Assembly: GCA_965262605.1 (NCBI GenBank)
Contig: CBDHFN010000003.1
Location: 806,001 to 870,000, forward strand
Reading direction: 5' to 3'
Origin: CBDHFN01 sp965262605
GTDB taxonomy: Bacteria > Pseudomonadota > Alphaproteobacteria > JASGCL01
DNA: 64,000 bases
The notes under the pieces were generated by a model that was given only the letters and a program-made list of their open reading frames with translations, was not told the origin of the DNA and searched no databases. Of the stretch, positions 1-7,893 are shown in pieces. Each line of letters starts with the position of its first letter. Within the stretch, counting starts at the first letter, position 1. A program made the position numbers and the translations under genes.

Positions 1-564
1 ATCATATGCCATTAAATGATGCCCCAAAGTAATGGGTTGCGCCGTTTGCAAATGGGTAAATCCCGGCATAATCCAATCATAATGGGCTTTTGCTTTGTGC
101 AATAAGGCGATTCGCAATTGTATAATATTTGCCATGCTTGCTTGGCATTGTTTTTTAAGCCATAATTTCGTGCCAGTTACGCATTGATCATTGCGCGACC
201 TTGCCGTATGCAAGCGACCCGCCGCATCGCCGATAATTTCCGCCAAACGCGCTTCAATACTCATTTGTATGTCTTCTTTGTCTTCGTCAAATACAAATAA
301 ACCATGGGTTATTTCATGATGAATTTGATGCAAACCCGCCATGATTTTGCGCCCATCTTCGCTAGATATTATGGCTTGACGCACCAACATTTCGCAATGC
401 GCAAGCGAACCTTGAATATCCTCAGCGAAAAAATTTTTATCAAAATTAAGGGAATTATTAATTTGCTTTAATATCGCATCGGGGGCTTGGTTAAACCTGC
501 CGCCCCACATTGAGTTTTTTGGTGAATTTTTTGGTGAATTTTTTTGCGCAATTTTCTCATTCAT
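1..564 (-). CDS. argH: Argininosuccinate lyase, N-terminal part (cut by window edge)
   Basis: Reading leftward, the first 188 codons match argininosuccinate lyase, which splits argininosuccinate into arginine and fumarate in the cytoplasm. Visible are the N-terminal MWGGRF block (residues 19-24) and the GRLHTARSRNDQ substrate-binding segment. The C-terminal half, with the signature loop, lies outside the window. ATG at 564 has a good ribosome site (AGGA, 7 nt upstream). An odd lysine/asparagine/serine/proline stretch precedes MWGGRF; it is encoded by a 12-bp tandem repeat (about 521-544) that most ArgH proteins lack. The family assignment is firm. Confidence 0.93.
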   Translation of the reverse strand, partial: MNEKIAQKNSPKNSPKNSMWGGRFNQAPDAILKQINNSLNFDKNFFAEDIQGSLAHCEMLVRQAIISSEDGRKIMAGLHQIHHEITHGLFVFDEDKEDIQMSIEARLAEIIGDAAGRLHTARSRNDQCVTGTKLWLKKQCQASMANIIQLRIALLHKAKAHYDWIMPGFTHLQTAQPITLGHHLMAYD

Positions 565-652
565 GATTTTTTCCTAACAAGCCTTAATATTTAATACAAA
601 ACCCGCCATAAAATCAAGCATAAATATTTAAAAATTTTTTTATTATTTTTTA

Positions 653-680
653 TTGACTTAATTAAATAAATTGCTATATT
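653..680 (+). promoter_or_regulatory. Sigma70-type promoter for the AAA/RloB pair
   Basis: TTGACT (653-658), 16-nt spacer, TATATT (675-680). Predicted start about 687, giving a leader of about 35 nt to the ATG at 722. It lies in the very AT-rich gap between the divergent argH and the ATPase gene. Confidence 0.6.
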
Positions 681-721
681 AATACCATAATTTGTAATAA
701 TTTTAACAAAAGGGCGAATTA

Positions 722-1909
722 ATGCTGGTTTCATTCAAAGTTAAAAATTTTTGGTCCATTAAAGATTGGCAAGAAATTTCATGGCAAATTAACCCAAAAG
801 ATAGGCTTGACAATAATTCACTCTCGCTGGATAAAAATTATCAACCGACTAACGACAAAGAAAATGCCCACATTCATCTTAATTTAATTAATTGTATCAT
901 CGGTGCAAATGCTTCGGGCAAGTCAAATATTTTACGCGCGCTTGGGTTATTTTTGCATATTATACAAAATTCCTATTTAAAAGGCAATTATCAAGAATTA
1001 ATCTTAAATCCCCATGAATTATCAAAAAATAAACTTACTGAATTTGAATTTGAATTTATTGATAAGGGCAAATATTATATTTATGAATTTAAAACCATGC
1101 AAAATAAATATATCACGCATGAAGTTTTATACGAAAAAATTCACCGCAAAAATCTGATTTTTTCTTTAACGCGCCATGACGATGGCACAAATCCCGTTTT
1201 AAAAACAAAATTAAAAATTAATGAAGCTGATAAAAAAAGATTTATGGAATCGCATAATTTTTCTATGTTGAGCGCGTTAATGAATACGGGGTATTTGAAA
1301 ATACAATTACTTGTTTTTAATAATATAGCTAAAAATCTTAGTCCAATTACACCAGAGGAACAATTATCAAATATTATCAATAGAGAAGAAACATTTGTTG
1401 GCAAATCAAAAGAAAAATTATTAAATTTATTACAGCATGTTGATTTTCATATCAAAAATATCATAACAACGGCAGAAAATAAAATATTTTTTGACCATGG
1501 TGATTTTTTAATTAAATTTGACCATGAATCAAATGGCACAAAACAATCTATTGCAATAATAAATGTAATTTTATTTTTATTTAAGAATGGTGGTGCTTTC
1601 ATGGCTGATGAAATTGAAATTGCGATTCACCCAAATATTTTGCGAATATTAATCAAATTATTTGCCGACCGCGAATTAAACCCCAATAATGCGCAAATAA
1701 TCTTTACCACACATCAGCATTTATTATTGCAAGATTACCATAAAAGCCAAATTTTCTTAGCCGAAAAAAATTCTGAATCCCACGGCACAGAAATTTATCG
1801 CTTGGACGATATTAAAGGCGTGCGTGAGAGCGAGAATTTTTTAGAAGAATATTTAGCAGGAAGTTATGGCGCAGTGCCGCAAATAAGGCGATTAAAAACA
1901 GATGGGTAA
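722..1909 (+). CDS. AAA family ATPase of an RloA/AriA-like defence pair
   Basis: 395-residue ATPase of the AAA_15/AAA_21 (OLD/RloA-like) type. The N-terminus has the typical strand followed by NFWSIKD. Walker A is GANASGKSN (61-69). Walker B is around residues 291-300 (FMADEIEIAIHPN), and a late IIFTTHQHLLL block fits the sensor/H-loop strand. No transmembrane segment is seen. It overlaps the next gene by 8 nt, so the two are translationally coupled. ATPases of this type partner TOPRIM-like effectors in anti-phage systems such as PARIS (AriA/AriB), and RloA/RloB genes are found inside restriction loci. The defence role here is inferred from architecture, not shown. Confidence 0.8.
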   Translation: MLVSFKVKNFWSIKDWQEISWQINPKDRLDNNSLSLDKNYQPTNDKENAHIHLNLINCIIGANASGKSNILRALGLFLHIIQNSYLKGNYQELILNPHELSKNKLTEFEFEFIDKGKYYIYEFKTMQNKYITHEVLYEKIHRKNLIFSLTRHDDGTNPVLKTKLKINEADKKRFMESHNFSMLSALMNTGYLKIQLLVFNNIAKNLSPITPEEQLSNIINREETFVGKSKEKLLNLLQHVDFHIKNIITTAENKIFFDHGDFLIKFDHESNGTKQSIAIINVILFLFKNGGAFMADEIEIAIHPNILRILIKLFADRELNPNNAQIIFTTHQHLLLQDYHKSQIFLAEKNSESHGTEIYRLDDIKGVRESENFLEEYLAGSYGAVPQIRRLKTDG

Positions 1910-2510
1910 AAAAAATAGACAACGAAAAAAAACAATTTATGGCATTGTAGAGGGCAATGCTGAATTTGATTTTTTAACTTTCTTATATGAATTATATGGG
2001 TTGGAATTAGATAATTTAAATAACAGCAATGGTGGCGACCCATCACAAATGATTGCCAAAGCTTGTAAGAATCAACATTTTGATATTTGTTTTGCTTGGA
2101 TTGATGAAGATAAACCGATTAACAAAGAATGCCAAGAAATTTTAGAGAAAACATGGAATTTATCAAAAGATAGTCTAAAAAACATAGAAATTGGTGATTT
2201 ATCGCATCAATTTAATCGTGAAAATAAGAAAAAACCGATTATTATAATCTCGCCCGTTTGCTTTGATACAATAATTTTGCGTTTATTTAATAAAACCCCG
2301 CCCCATACAAATTTTGATGTCAATAATCGCGACCAACAGATTCTTGATTTAAAAAATGCGGTTCGTCCATTTATACCAAATTACGAATCTAGAAATAAAT
2401 TTTATGAATATTGCCAAGCTAATTTAACGAAGGATAAATTACAAATCCTGCGCTTGCAAATTCCACAACTTGATGTAATTTTAATGGCAATAGAAAAAGC
2501 AAGCGCATAA
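1902..2510 (+). CDS. RloB-like TOPRIM-type effector
   Basis: 202-residue protein resembling the RloB family. The N-terminal strand is followed by a glutamate (E17, in IVEGNAE). A second acidic pair follows a hydrophobic strand (D68 and D70, in AWIDEDKP). This E...DxD arrangement is the TOPRIM metal-binding pattern. The basic N-terminus (KKNRQRKK) is typical of the family. Start ATG 1902 overlaps the ATPase stop. The pair likely forms a sensor ATPase plus nuclease effector, by analogy with AriA/AriB; this remains inference. The locus stands alone between argH and a MAPEG gene, with no flanking restriction enzyme. Confidence 0.75.
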   Translation: MGKKNRQRKKTIYGIVEGNAEFDFLTFLYELYGLELDNLNNSNGGDPSQMIAKACKNQHFDICFAWIDEDKPINKECQEILEKTWNLSKDSLKNIEIGDLSHQFNRENKKKPIIIISPVCFDTIILRLFNKTPPHTNFDVNNRDQQILDLKNAVRPFIPNYESRNKFYEYCQANLTKDKLQILRLQIPQLDVILMAIEKASA

Positions 2511-2521
2511 ATATTTTTTAT

Positions 2522-2549
2522 TTGCAATCTTATGGGAATCGGCTATAAT
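2522..2549 (+). promoter_or_regulatory. Promoter giving a leaderless MAPEG mRNA
   Basis: TTGCAA (2522-2527), 16-nt spacer, TATAAT (2544-2549). The expected start is about 2556, exactly the first base of the in-frame ATG chosen for the MAPEG gene. No Shine-Dalgarno sequence precedes either candidate ATG. Confidence 0.55.
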
Positions 2550-2555
2550 TATGCT

Positions 2556-2945
2556 ATGATTACAATTACAACCGCCAGTATTTTGGCTTTAATTTATGTT
2601 TTTTTAGCGATTTTCGTGATAAAAATGCGTTATAAATATCGCGTGTCCATTAATTCTAATCATGAACCAGAATTAGATTATGCGATTCGCGCCCATGCGA
2701 ATTTTAACGAATATGTGCCTTTAAGTCTGATTTTATTATATTTCGCCGAAGAAAATTTCGGTGATAATATTTTTTTAATGATAATTTCGGTTGCCTTAAT
2801 TTGTGGGCGGGTTTGTCATGCGCATGCTTTTTTAACCATGCAAAACCAAAAAAATAAATTTAAAACCCGTCAAATTGGCATGGTGCTGACATTTAGCACG
2901 CTTATTATCCTTGCTATTAGTTTATTAAGTTTCGTTATTTCTTAA
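2556..2945 (+). CDS. MAPEG family membrane protein
   Basis: 129-residue integral membrane protein of the MAPEG family (glutathione/eicosanoid-type membrane enzymes; bacterial substrates are mostly unknown). It shows four hydrophobic helices and the family block RAHANFNEYVPLSLILLY after the first loop, with its conserved Arg, Asn and Glu. An in-frame ATG at 2532 exists but lies upstream of or inside the -10 box, so 2556 is preferred. The 3' end overlaps the convergent ABC ATPase gene by 4 nt. Confidence 0.82.
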   Translation: MITITTASILALIYVFLAIFVIKMRYKYRVSINSNHEPELDYAIRAHANFNEYVPLSLILLYFAEENFGDNIFLMIISVALICGRVCHAHAFLTMQNQKNKFKTRQIGMVLTFSTLIILAISLLSFVIS

Positions 2946-3997
2946 AAAATCCATAATTTATCTTGGGAAAGTTGAATAAAATGCTCATTGCCTTTGGGGG
3001 TATTTGTGGCAATGATGCGCAATTTATCTTTGGCAAATTGATAATATAATTCCCAATTTTGCCCCATATATAAACTGGCTTGTAGCTGCATTTTAAGGCA
3101 GTTATCCGCCATTTTATCCGTAATTCTGATATGTTCGCACCGACAAATAATTGTTGCTTCATCGCCAATTTTTTTATGGTTTTTTAATTCACCGATTATT
3201 TCAAAACCATTAATAAGAATTTGCGCTTGATTATTGATTATTTTTGTTATCTTGCCGCTTAATTTGATGCTATTACCGATAAATTCGGCGCTAAATAAAT
3301 TGGGCGGGTTATTGACAATTTCAAATGGCGTGGCATTCGCGCATAAAACGCCTTCATTTACCAATAAAATTCTATCGGCGATTGAAATGGCTTCGGTTTG
3401 GTCATGGGTTACCATAATGGCGGTGCGGTTTTGCTGATGAATTAATTGGCGCAAGAAAATTCGGGCTTCGTCGCGTAATTTAGCGTCTAGGTTTGTTAAT
3501 GGCTCATCAAGCAATAAAAGCGCAGGTTGATAAACAAGCGCACGGGCAATTGCCACGCGCTGTTGTTGCCCGCCTGATAATTGGTGCGGGAATCTTTGGG
3601 CTAAATCCCCTAAACCCAAAATATTCAAAATATCGGCGACTTGATTTTTGATGATTTTCGGTGCAATTTTACGAATTTTTAAACCATATCCGACATTTTC
3701 AAAAACTGACCAATGCGACCACAAAGCATATGATTGAAACACCATGCCAATACCGCGCGATTCGGCGGGCACGGATATATTTTTCATACCATCGTAAATT
3801 ACCCGATGGGCGATTTCTATCATGCCCGAACTTGGCTTTTCTAAACCTGCAATTGCCCGCAAAAGCGTAGTTTTTCCCGAACCAGATGCCCCCAATAAAC
3901 AAGCAATCTCGCCGCTTTTCACGCGAAAATCAATGCCATTAAGCGCGGTTATCGCGCCATATTTTAAATGTAAATTCGTAATTTTAATTTCAGCCAT
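2942..3997 (-). CDS. ABC transporter ATP-binding subunit, ferric-iron (FbpC) type
   Basis: 351-residue importer ATPase. Walker A GASGSGKTT (36-44), signature LSGGQQQR (140-147), Walker B LLLDEP (161-166), switch histidine in MVTHDQTEA (H198), and a C-terminal TOBE-like region from about 240 (substrate/regulatory domain). It belongs to the FbpC/PotA/UgpC group. No permease or binding protein is adjacent, so the substrate cannot be fixed from neighbours. Its divergent arrangement with sufS across a gap holding an ICE-like iron palindrome favours iron. The spermidine-like binding proteins at 16-18 kb are alternative partners. Confidence 0.8.
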   Translation of the reverse strand: MAEIKITNLHLKYGAITALNGIDFRVKSGEIACLLGASGSGKTTLLRAIAGLEKPSSGMIEIAHRVIYDGMKNISVPAESRGIGMVFQSYALWSHWSVFENVGYGLKIRKIAPKIIKNQVADILNILGLGDLAQRFPHQLSGGQQQRVAIARALVYQPALLLLDEPLTNLDAKLRDEARIFLRQLIHQQNRTAIMVTHDQTEAISIADRILLVNEGVLCANATPFEIVNNPPNLFSAEFIGNSIKLSGKITKIINNQAQILINGFEIIGELKNHKKIGDEATIICRCEHIRITDKMADNCLKMQLQASLYMGQNWELYYQFAKDKLRIIATNTPKGNEHFIQLSQDKLWIF

Positions 3998-4002
3998 ATA
4001 TC

Positions 4003-4030
4003 TTTATATTATGTTTTAAGCGATATGCAA
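4003..4030 (-). promoter_or_regulatory. Promoter giving a leaderless ABC-ATPase mRNA
   Basis: On the minus strand TTGCAT (4030-4025), 16-nt spacer, TATAAA (4008-4003). The predicted start is about 3997, the A of the ATG. No Shine-Dalgarno sequence is present. Confidence 0.45.
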
Positions 4031-4066
4031 ATAAATAAAATGCCCAATTGCATATTCAAATATTGC

Positions 4067-4094
4067 TTGACAATATGATTAAATTAGATAGAAT
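4067..4094 (+). promoter_or_regulatory. sufS promoter
   Basis: TTGACA (4067-4072), 16-nt spacer, TAGAAT (4089-4094). The leader to ATG 4146 is about 45 nt and lacks a clear Shine-Dalgarno sequence. The -10 hexamer is the left half of the ICE-like palindrome, so a bound repressor would occlude it. Confidence 0.6.
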
Positions 4095-4103
4095 CATTCT
4101 AAA
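4087..4103. promoter_or_regulatory. ICE/Irr-box-like palindrome over the sufS -10
   Basis: TAGAAT-C-ATTCTA (4089-4101) is a perfect 6+1+6 palindrome. With flanks it reads GATAGAATCATTCTAAA, close to the iron control element TTTAGAA-N3-TTCTAAA bound by Irr in alphaproteobacteria; the right arm is perfect. suf operons are known Irr targets in this class. The palindrome lies between the divergent ABC ATPase and sufS. Sequence match seen; regulator identity inferred. Confidence 0.55.
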
Positions 4104-4145
4104 TTTAATGATGCTTTTATCATTGATAAAGCCAAACAACAACCA

Positions 4146-5354
4146 ATGAATCACATAAAATCACAATTCCCCATTTTTCAAAATACCATTCATGGCAAGC
4201 CGATATGTTTTTTAGATTCGGCGGCTTCGGCGCAAAAACCCCAAGCGGTGCTTGATAAAATGATGGAAGCCATGACCAAATATTACGCGAATGTGCATCG
4301 CGGGGCGTATTTTTTTTCCGAAGAATCCACCGCGCAATATGAAAATGCCCGCAAAATTTGCGCGAAATTTATTGATGCCCATCATGAAGAGGTAATTTTT
4401 TGCGCCAATGCAACCATGGCAATTAATTTAGTTGCTTTGTCTTATGGGCAAAAATTTTTAAAAAAAGACGATATTATTGTGCTTAGCATTGCCGAACATC
4501 ACGCGAATTTAGTGCCTTGGCAAATGTTATGCGAAAAGATTGGGTGCAAGCTTGATTTTGTGCCGATTTCGTCTTCGGGTGAATTAAATCTTGAATATTA
4601 TGCCAAAGCGGTCAAAAACGCCCAATTTGTCGCGATTAATTATGTTTCCAATGTTTTAGGCACGATAAATCCGATTAAAGACTTAGTTGCGCTTGCCCAT
4701 GAAAATGGCGCGAAAATTCTTATTGACGCATCGCAAGCCGCGCCGCATTTGCCGAAAATTTCGGTGCGCGATTGTAATTGCGATTTTTTAGTTTGCACCG
4801 CCCATAAATTATATGGACCAACGGGCATTGGATTATTATATGGTAAATCAGCGATTTTACAAACCATGCCCCCCGTGATTGGTGGGGGTGATATGATTGA
4901 TTCGGTAAAAATTAGCGGCACTACTTACGCCATGCCCCCGCAAAGATTTGAAGCAGGCACGCCGAATTTTATTCAAGCCATCGGCTTTGGTGCGGCGCTT
5001 GAATTTATGGCAAAAATGCAAGAATATGATTATCATGCTAAGGAAGTTAAATTAGCCAATGAATTAAGCACCGAATTAAAAACCATGCCCCAAGTGCGCT
5101 TGATTGGCACTGCGCCGCAAAAAATTGGCTTAGTAAGTTTTGTGATAAACGGCGCGCACCCGCATGATTGCGCGACTTTGCTTGACCAACAGGGCGTTTG
5201 CGTGCGCGCGGGTTTGCATTGCGCCGAACCTTTGGCAAATTTTTTGGGGATAAATGGTTCAATTCGCGTCAGTTATGGCATGTATAATGATGATGCAGAT
5301 AATGCGCAATTTTTGCAAGCCTTACGCAAAACAATAAAAATTTTAGGAGTATAA
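4146..5354 (+). CDS. sufS: Cysteine desulfurase SufS
   Basis: 402-residue PLP enzyme that converts cysteine to alanine and passes sulfur on for Fe-S cluster assembly. The PLP lysine is in TAHKLYGPTG (K221), and the catalytic persulfide cysteine is in RAGLHCAEPL (C359), the class II SufS signature. Length fits the family. It leads a short operon with the SufT-like gene 1 nt downstream. sufBCD and sufE are not in the window, so the suf genes are split in this genome. Promoter and ICE-like site lie upstream, suggesting iron-dependent control. Confidence 0.95.
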   Translation: MNHIKSQFPIFQNTIHGKPICFLDSAASAQKPQAVLDKMMEAMTKYYANVHRGAYFFSEESTAQYENARKICAKFIDAHHEEVIFCANATMAINLVALSYGQKFLKKDDIIVLSIAEHHANLVPWQMLCEKIGCKLDFVPISSSGELNLEYYAKAVKNAQFVAINYVSNVLGTINPIKDLVALAHENGAKILIDASQAAPHLPKISVRDCNCDFLVCTAHKLYGPTGIGLLYGKSAILQTMPPVIGGGDMIDSVKISGTTYAMPPQRFEAGTPNFIQAIGFGAALEFMAKMQEYDYHAKEVKLANELSTELKTMPQVRLIGTAPQKIGLVSFVINGAHPHDCATLLDQQGVCVRAGLHCAEPLANFLGINGSIRVSYGMYNDDADNAQFLQALRKTIKILGV

Positions 5355-5355
5355 A

Positions 5356-5805
5356 ATGAGCAACGATGATAATTATTCTTTTCCCTTAGGGTTTCCAACT
5401 CAAAAATCTTTACCAACAGAAATTCCGCATCACGACCAGCACGGCGATGCGCCCGAGGAAGGCTTTACCGCCACGGCGGGTGATGCTTTGCCTGCGGGGG
5501 TTGCTTTTGCATCGGTTGATGATATTATCGGGGCGTTGCGCACCGTGCATGATCCTGAAATTCCGGTGAATATTTATGATTTAGGCTTAATTTACGAATG
5601 TAATATGGACGATAAGGGTGATGTTGCAATTATCATGACGCTTACCGCGCCCGCTTGTCCGGTTGCTGGCGAAATGCCCGGTCAAGTCGCCGAAGCCGTG
5701 GCTTTGGTTGAAGGGGTGGGCGTGGTGCAAGTTAAATTAACTTGGGAGCCAGCTTGGACAATGGAAAAAATGTCGGACGAAGCGCGCATGGCTTTGGGTT
5801 ATTAG
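5356..5805 (+). CDS. SufT-like Fe-S assembly protein (DUF59/MIP18 family)
   Basis: 149-residue protein. A polar N-terminal tail (about 1-45) is followed by a DUF59 domain: DDIIGALRTVHDPEIPVNIYDLGLIY, then LTAPACPVAGEMP with the conserved cysteine, and a C-terminal WEPAWTMEKMSDEAR block typical of suf-linked homologues. SufT-type proteins aid Fe-S cluster maturation or delivery. The gene starts 1 nt after sufS ends and shares its promoter. The GTG/GCG-rich composition is higher in GC than neighbouring genes, as often seen for conserved genes here. Confidence 0.9.
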   Translation: MSNDDNYSFPLGFPTQKSLPTEIPHHDQHGDAPEEGFTATAGDALPAGVAFASVDDIIGALRTVHDPEIPVNIYDLGLIYECNMDDKGDVAIIMTLTAPACPVAGEMPGQVAEAVALVEGVGVVQVKLTWEPAWTMEKMSDEARMALGY

Positions 5806-5815
5806 CCTTATTACC

Positions 5816-6460
5816 ATGCAGGACGCATTCGGCAAATCGGGGCTAACATTATCCCAAAAATTTTATCTGCCGATAAAGTCGCGCCCGAAATTTAATTTTC
5901 GTTATGGGCAAATGGTGATGGCGGTGGGTATGGTGGCGTGGCAAAATTTTATCCAATCAGCAAAACACCTAAAAAACCCATATGATAAATGGGGTGAAAA
6001 AATCATTAAATCGCAGTATAAACATTATATTTTGCCCAATCAACCTGCCAGAAATGGATTTTATCCCTTTGTCGCTTGGGCAAAATTAGCAGGCTTTAGC
6101 CAATCGCCGCTTGGCATGGCAATTCACCCTAAATATGGTTTATGGGTTTCGCAACGCGGGGCGATTTTTCATAAAAAAGCCAAAATACCCTATCGCCATC
6201 GGCAAATAAAGCCTTGCATAACCTGTCAAACCAAGGATTGCATCAGCGCATGTCCCGCCCAAGCCCTTGATTTTAACGGCTTTAAATATGAAAAATGCAC
6301 GGATTATTTGCAAAAAAATGCCCATGATTCTTGCTGGCAAAATGGTTGCCGTGCGCGTCTTGCTTGCCCAATTGGGCGCAAATTTCGGTATAAACCCCAA
6401 AAATCGCAATTTCATTGGCGCAGTTTGCGGCGAAGTTTGCGGCATAGCAATAATTTTTAA
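5816..6460 (+). CDS. QueG-like 4Fe-4S protein lacking the cobalamin domain
   Basis: 214-residue cytosolic protein. The C-terminal half holds CITCQTKDCISACP (a CxxCx4CxxxCP cluster) and a second set C-x(n)-CWQNGCRARLACPIG. This two-cluster layout resembles the ferredoxin part of epoxyqueuosine reductase, but the N-terminal corrinoid-binding domain is too short to be QueG. The C-terminus is rich in Arg, Ser and His. It lies 10 nt after the sufT-like gene, so it is probably co-transcribed with the Fe-S genes and may be a client or electron carrier. Homologues are usually annotated only as ferredoxin; the function is unknown. Confidence 0.65.
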   Translation: MQDAFGKSGLTLSQKFYLPIKSRPKFNFRYGQMVMAVGMVAWQNFIQSAKHLKNPYDKWGEKIIKSQYKHYILPNQPARNGFYPFVAWAKLAGFSQSPLGMAIHPKYGLWVSQRGAIFHKKAKIPYRHRQIKPCITCQTKDCISACPAQALDFNGFKYEKCTDYLQKNAHDSCWQNGCRARLACPIGRKFRYKPQKSQFHWRSLRRSLRHSNNF

Positions 6461-6480
6461 ATTTATTAAGGAAACCGCCG

Positions 6481-7368
6481 ATGATATTTGTCATGCTAGC
6501 CGCGATATTATTTTCATTAAAAGGAATAATGGCAAAAATCTTATACCAAACTGGTTTGTCCATTTCACTTTTATTAGTATGGCGCTTGTGGTTGGCGTTA
6601 ATTATTTTTGCGATTCCGATGGTTTATTATGGGCATTTTAAAAATATATCCTTAAAAAAAATTTCATTAAGCCTTGTGGTTGGCATATTTTTTTATTTAT
6701 CAACCATTGCGGATTTTCAAGCCTTATATTTAATTCCCGCCAATATTGAACGAATGATTTTATTTACTTATCCGTGTTTTATTTTGATAATTTCGGCGAT
6801 ATTTTTAAAAACACCGATTAAAATTTCGCAATGGCTAACTTTATTCGTGGCGCAATTAGGTTTAATTTTATTAATGGGGGCATTTTCCAAAGAAATACCC
6901 CTTAATTATTATGGCGTATTAGCGGCATTATGCGCCAGTATTACCTATGGTTCTGGGTGGATAATCGGACAAAAATCCATGCAAAAAATCACCCCGAACG
7001 AGCATAATTTTTGGTTTAACGCCGTTTCATCAATTTTAATTTTAGGGCAATATGGCATAAGCGGTGGCAGTATTAACGAAATATTTGCTATTTCTTGGGT
7101 TCAATGGCAATTTTTAGCCTTAATGGCGATTTTTTGCACGGTATTGCCATTTTATTTCTTGTCCATGGGCATTCAAAAAATTGGTTCAGAAAAATCAGGC
7201 TTAATTTCCATGATTGGACCCATTGTCACTTTGGTTTTAACTTATTATTTGCTGGGCGAGACTCTGGATTATTGGCAATTATTGGGGGCATTTATTATAT
7301 TGGGCGCGATTGCTTCGCTATCCATGCCCAAAAAAGCATGGCTGGCATTGAAAAAAATTAATCAATAG
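6481..7368 (+). CDS. DMT superfamily (EamA) transporter
   Basis: 295-residue inner-membrane protein with about ten hydrophobic helices in two EamA repeats (roughly 1-135 and 145-285), the usual drug/metabolite exporter layout. The second repeat ends in LGAFIILGAIASLS, as in family members. ATG 6481 has AAGGA 10 nt upstream. The 3' end overlaps the convergent acetyltransferase gene by 11 nt. The substrate cannot be told from sequence. Confidence 0.85.
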   Translation: MIFVMLAAILFSLKGIMAKILYQTGLSISLLLVWRLWLALIIFAIPMVYYGHFKNISLKKISLSLVVGIFFYLSTIADFQALYLIPANIERMILFTYPCFILIISAIFLKTPIKISQWLTLFVAQLGLILLMGAFSKEIPLNYYGVLAALCASITYGSGWIIGQKSMQKITPNEHNFWFNAVSSILILGQYGISGGSINEIFAISWVQWQFLALMAIFCTVLPFYFLSMGIQKIGSEKSGLISMIGPIVTLVLTYYLLGETLDYWQLLGAFIILGAIASLSMPKKAWLALKKINQ

Positions 7369-7807
7369 TCATTTGATAAAGCGCAAAATGCGTTTTTGTC
7401 GCAAATTCATCATAAATGCGTCTGGCATTATAATTATTATCCGCCGTAAGCCAGCGCACCGCCGCCCAATTATTTGCCTTAGCAATATTACGAATTTCCG
7501 AAGTTAAAGCCTTGCCAATCCCTTTGCCGCGAAAATTTGGGTCGGTAAATAAATCATCAAAAAAACCAATTTCTTGCCCTGATAAAGGTCTTGGCATTGC
7601 GCGGTAATGGGCAATGCCGACTAACTTATCTTCAAAAAACGCGCCGATACCCTTTAATACAAAATCCTTATTCATCAACCAAGCCCATGTATTATTAAGC
7701 GCATCTTCGTTTTGGGGCACTTTATAAAAATCTTTATAACCCATAAATAAAATCCGCCATGCCCCGAAATCTTGGGTTTCAAGGGGTTTGATTATTAAAT
7801 TTGTCAT
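7358..7807 (-). CDS. GNAT family N-acetyltransferase
   Basis: 149-residue GNAT protein. The acetyl-CoA loop is visible as DPNFRGKGIGKAL (R/QxxGxG/A motif, about residues 88-100), followed by the helix LTSEIRNIAKANNW and the C-terminal YDEFA-TKTHFALYQM strand. Single-domain cytosolic enzyme; the acceptor is unknown. Transcribed alone and leftward between two rightward genes. Confidence 0.85.
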   Translation of the reverse strand: MTNLIIKPLETQDFGAWRILFMGYKDFYKVPQNEDALNNTWAWLMNKDFVLKGIGAFFEDKLVGIAHYRAMPRPLSGQEIGFFDDLFTDPNFRGKGIGKALTSEIRNIAKANNWAAVRWLTADNNYNARRIYDEFATKTHFALYQMTID

Positions 7808-7893
7808 GGTGGCTCCTATATTCCGATTTTTAAATATTGATTAATCACAAAATTATGGTAAAATAATCTTAAACAATATATTAAGGAAATTCA

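Noticed and set aside
1141..1404. Leftward open frame inside the AAA ATPase gene
   Set aside because: Antisense shadow of a clear ATPase; low-complexity product without a ribosome site or family features. The same applies to many antisense frames in the AT-rich and ribosomal genes.
6140..6641. Several overlapping frames around the QueG-like gene and the transporter start
   Set aside because: The cysteine motifs and the membrane helices are in the two frames annotated; the others show no motif and conflict with them.
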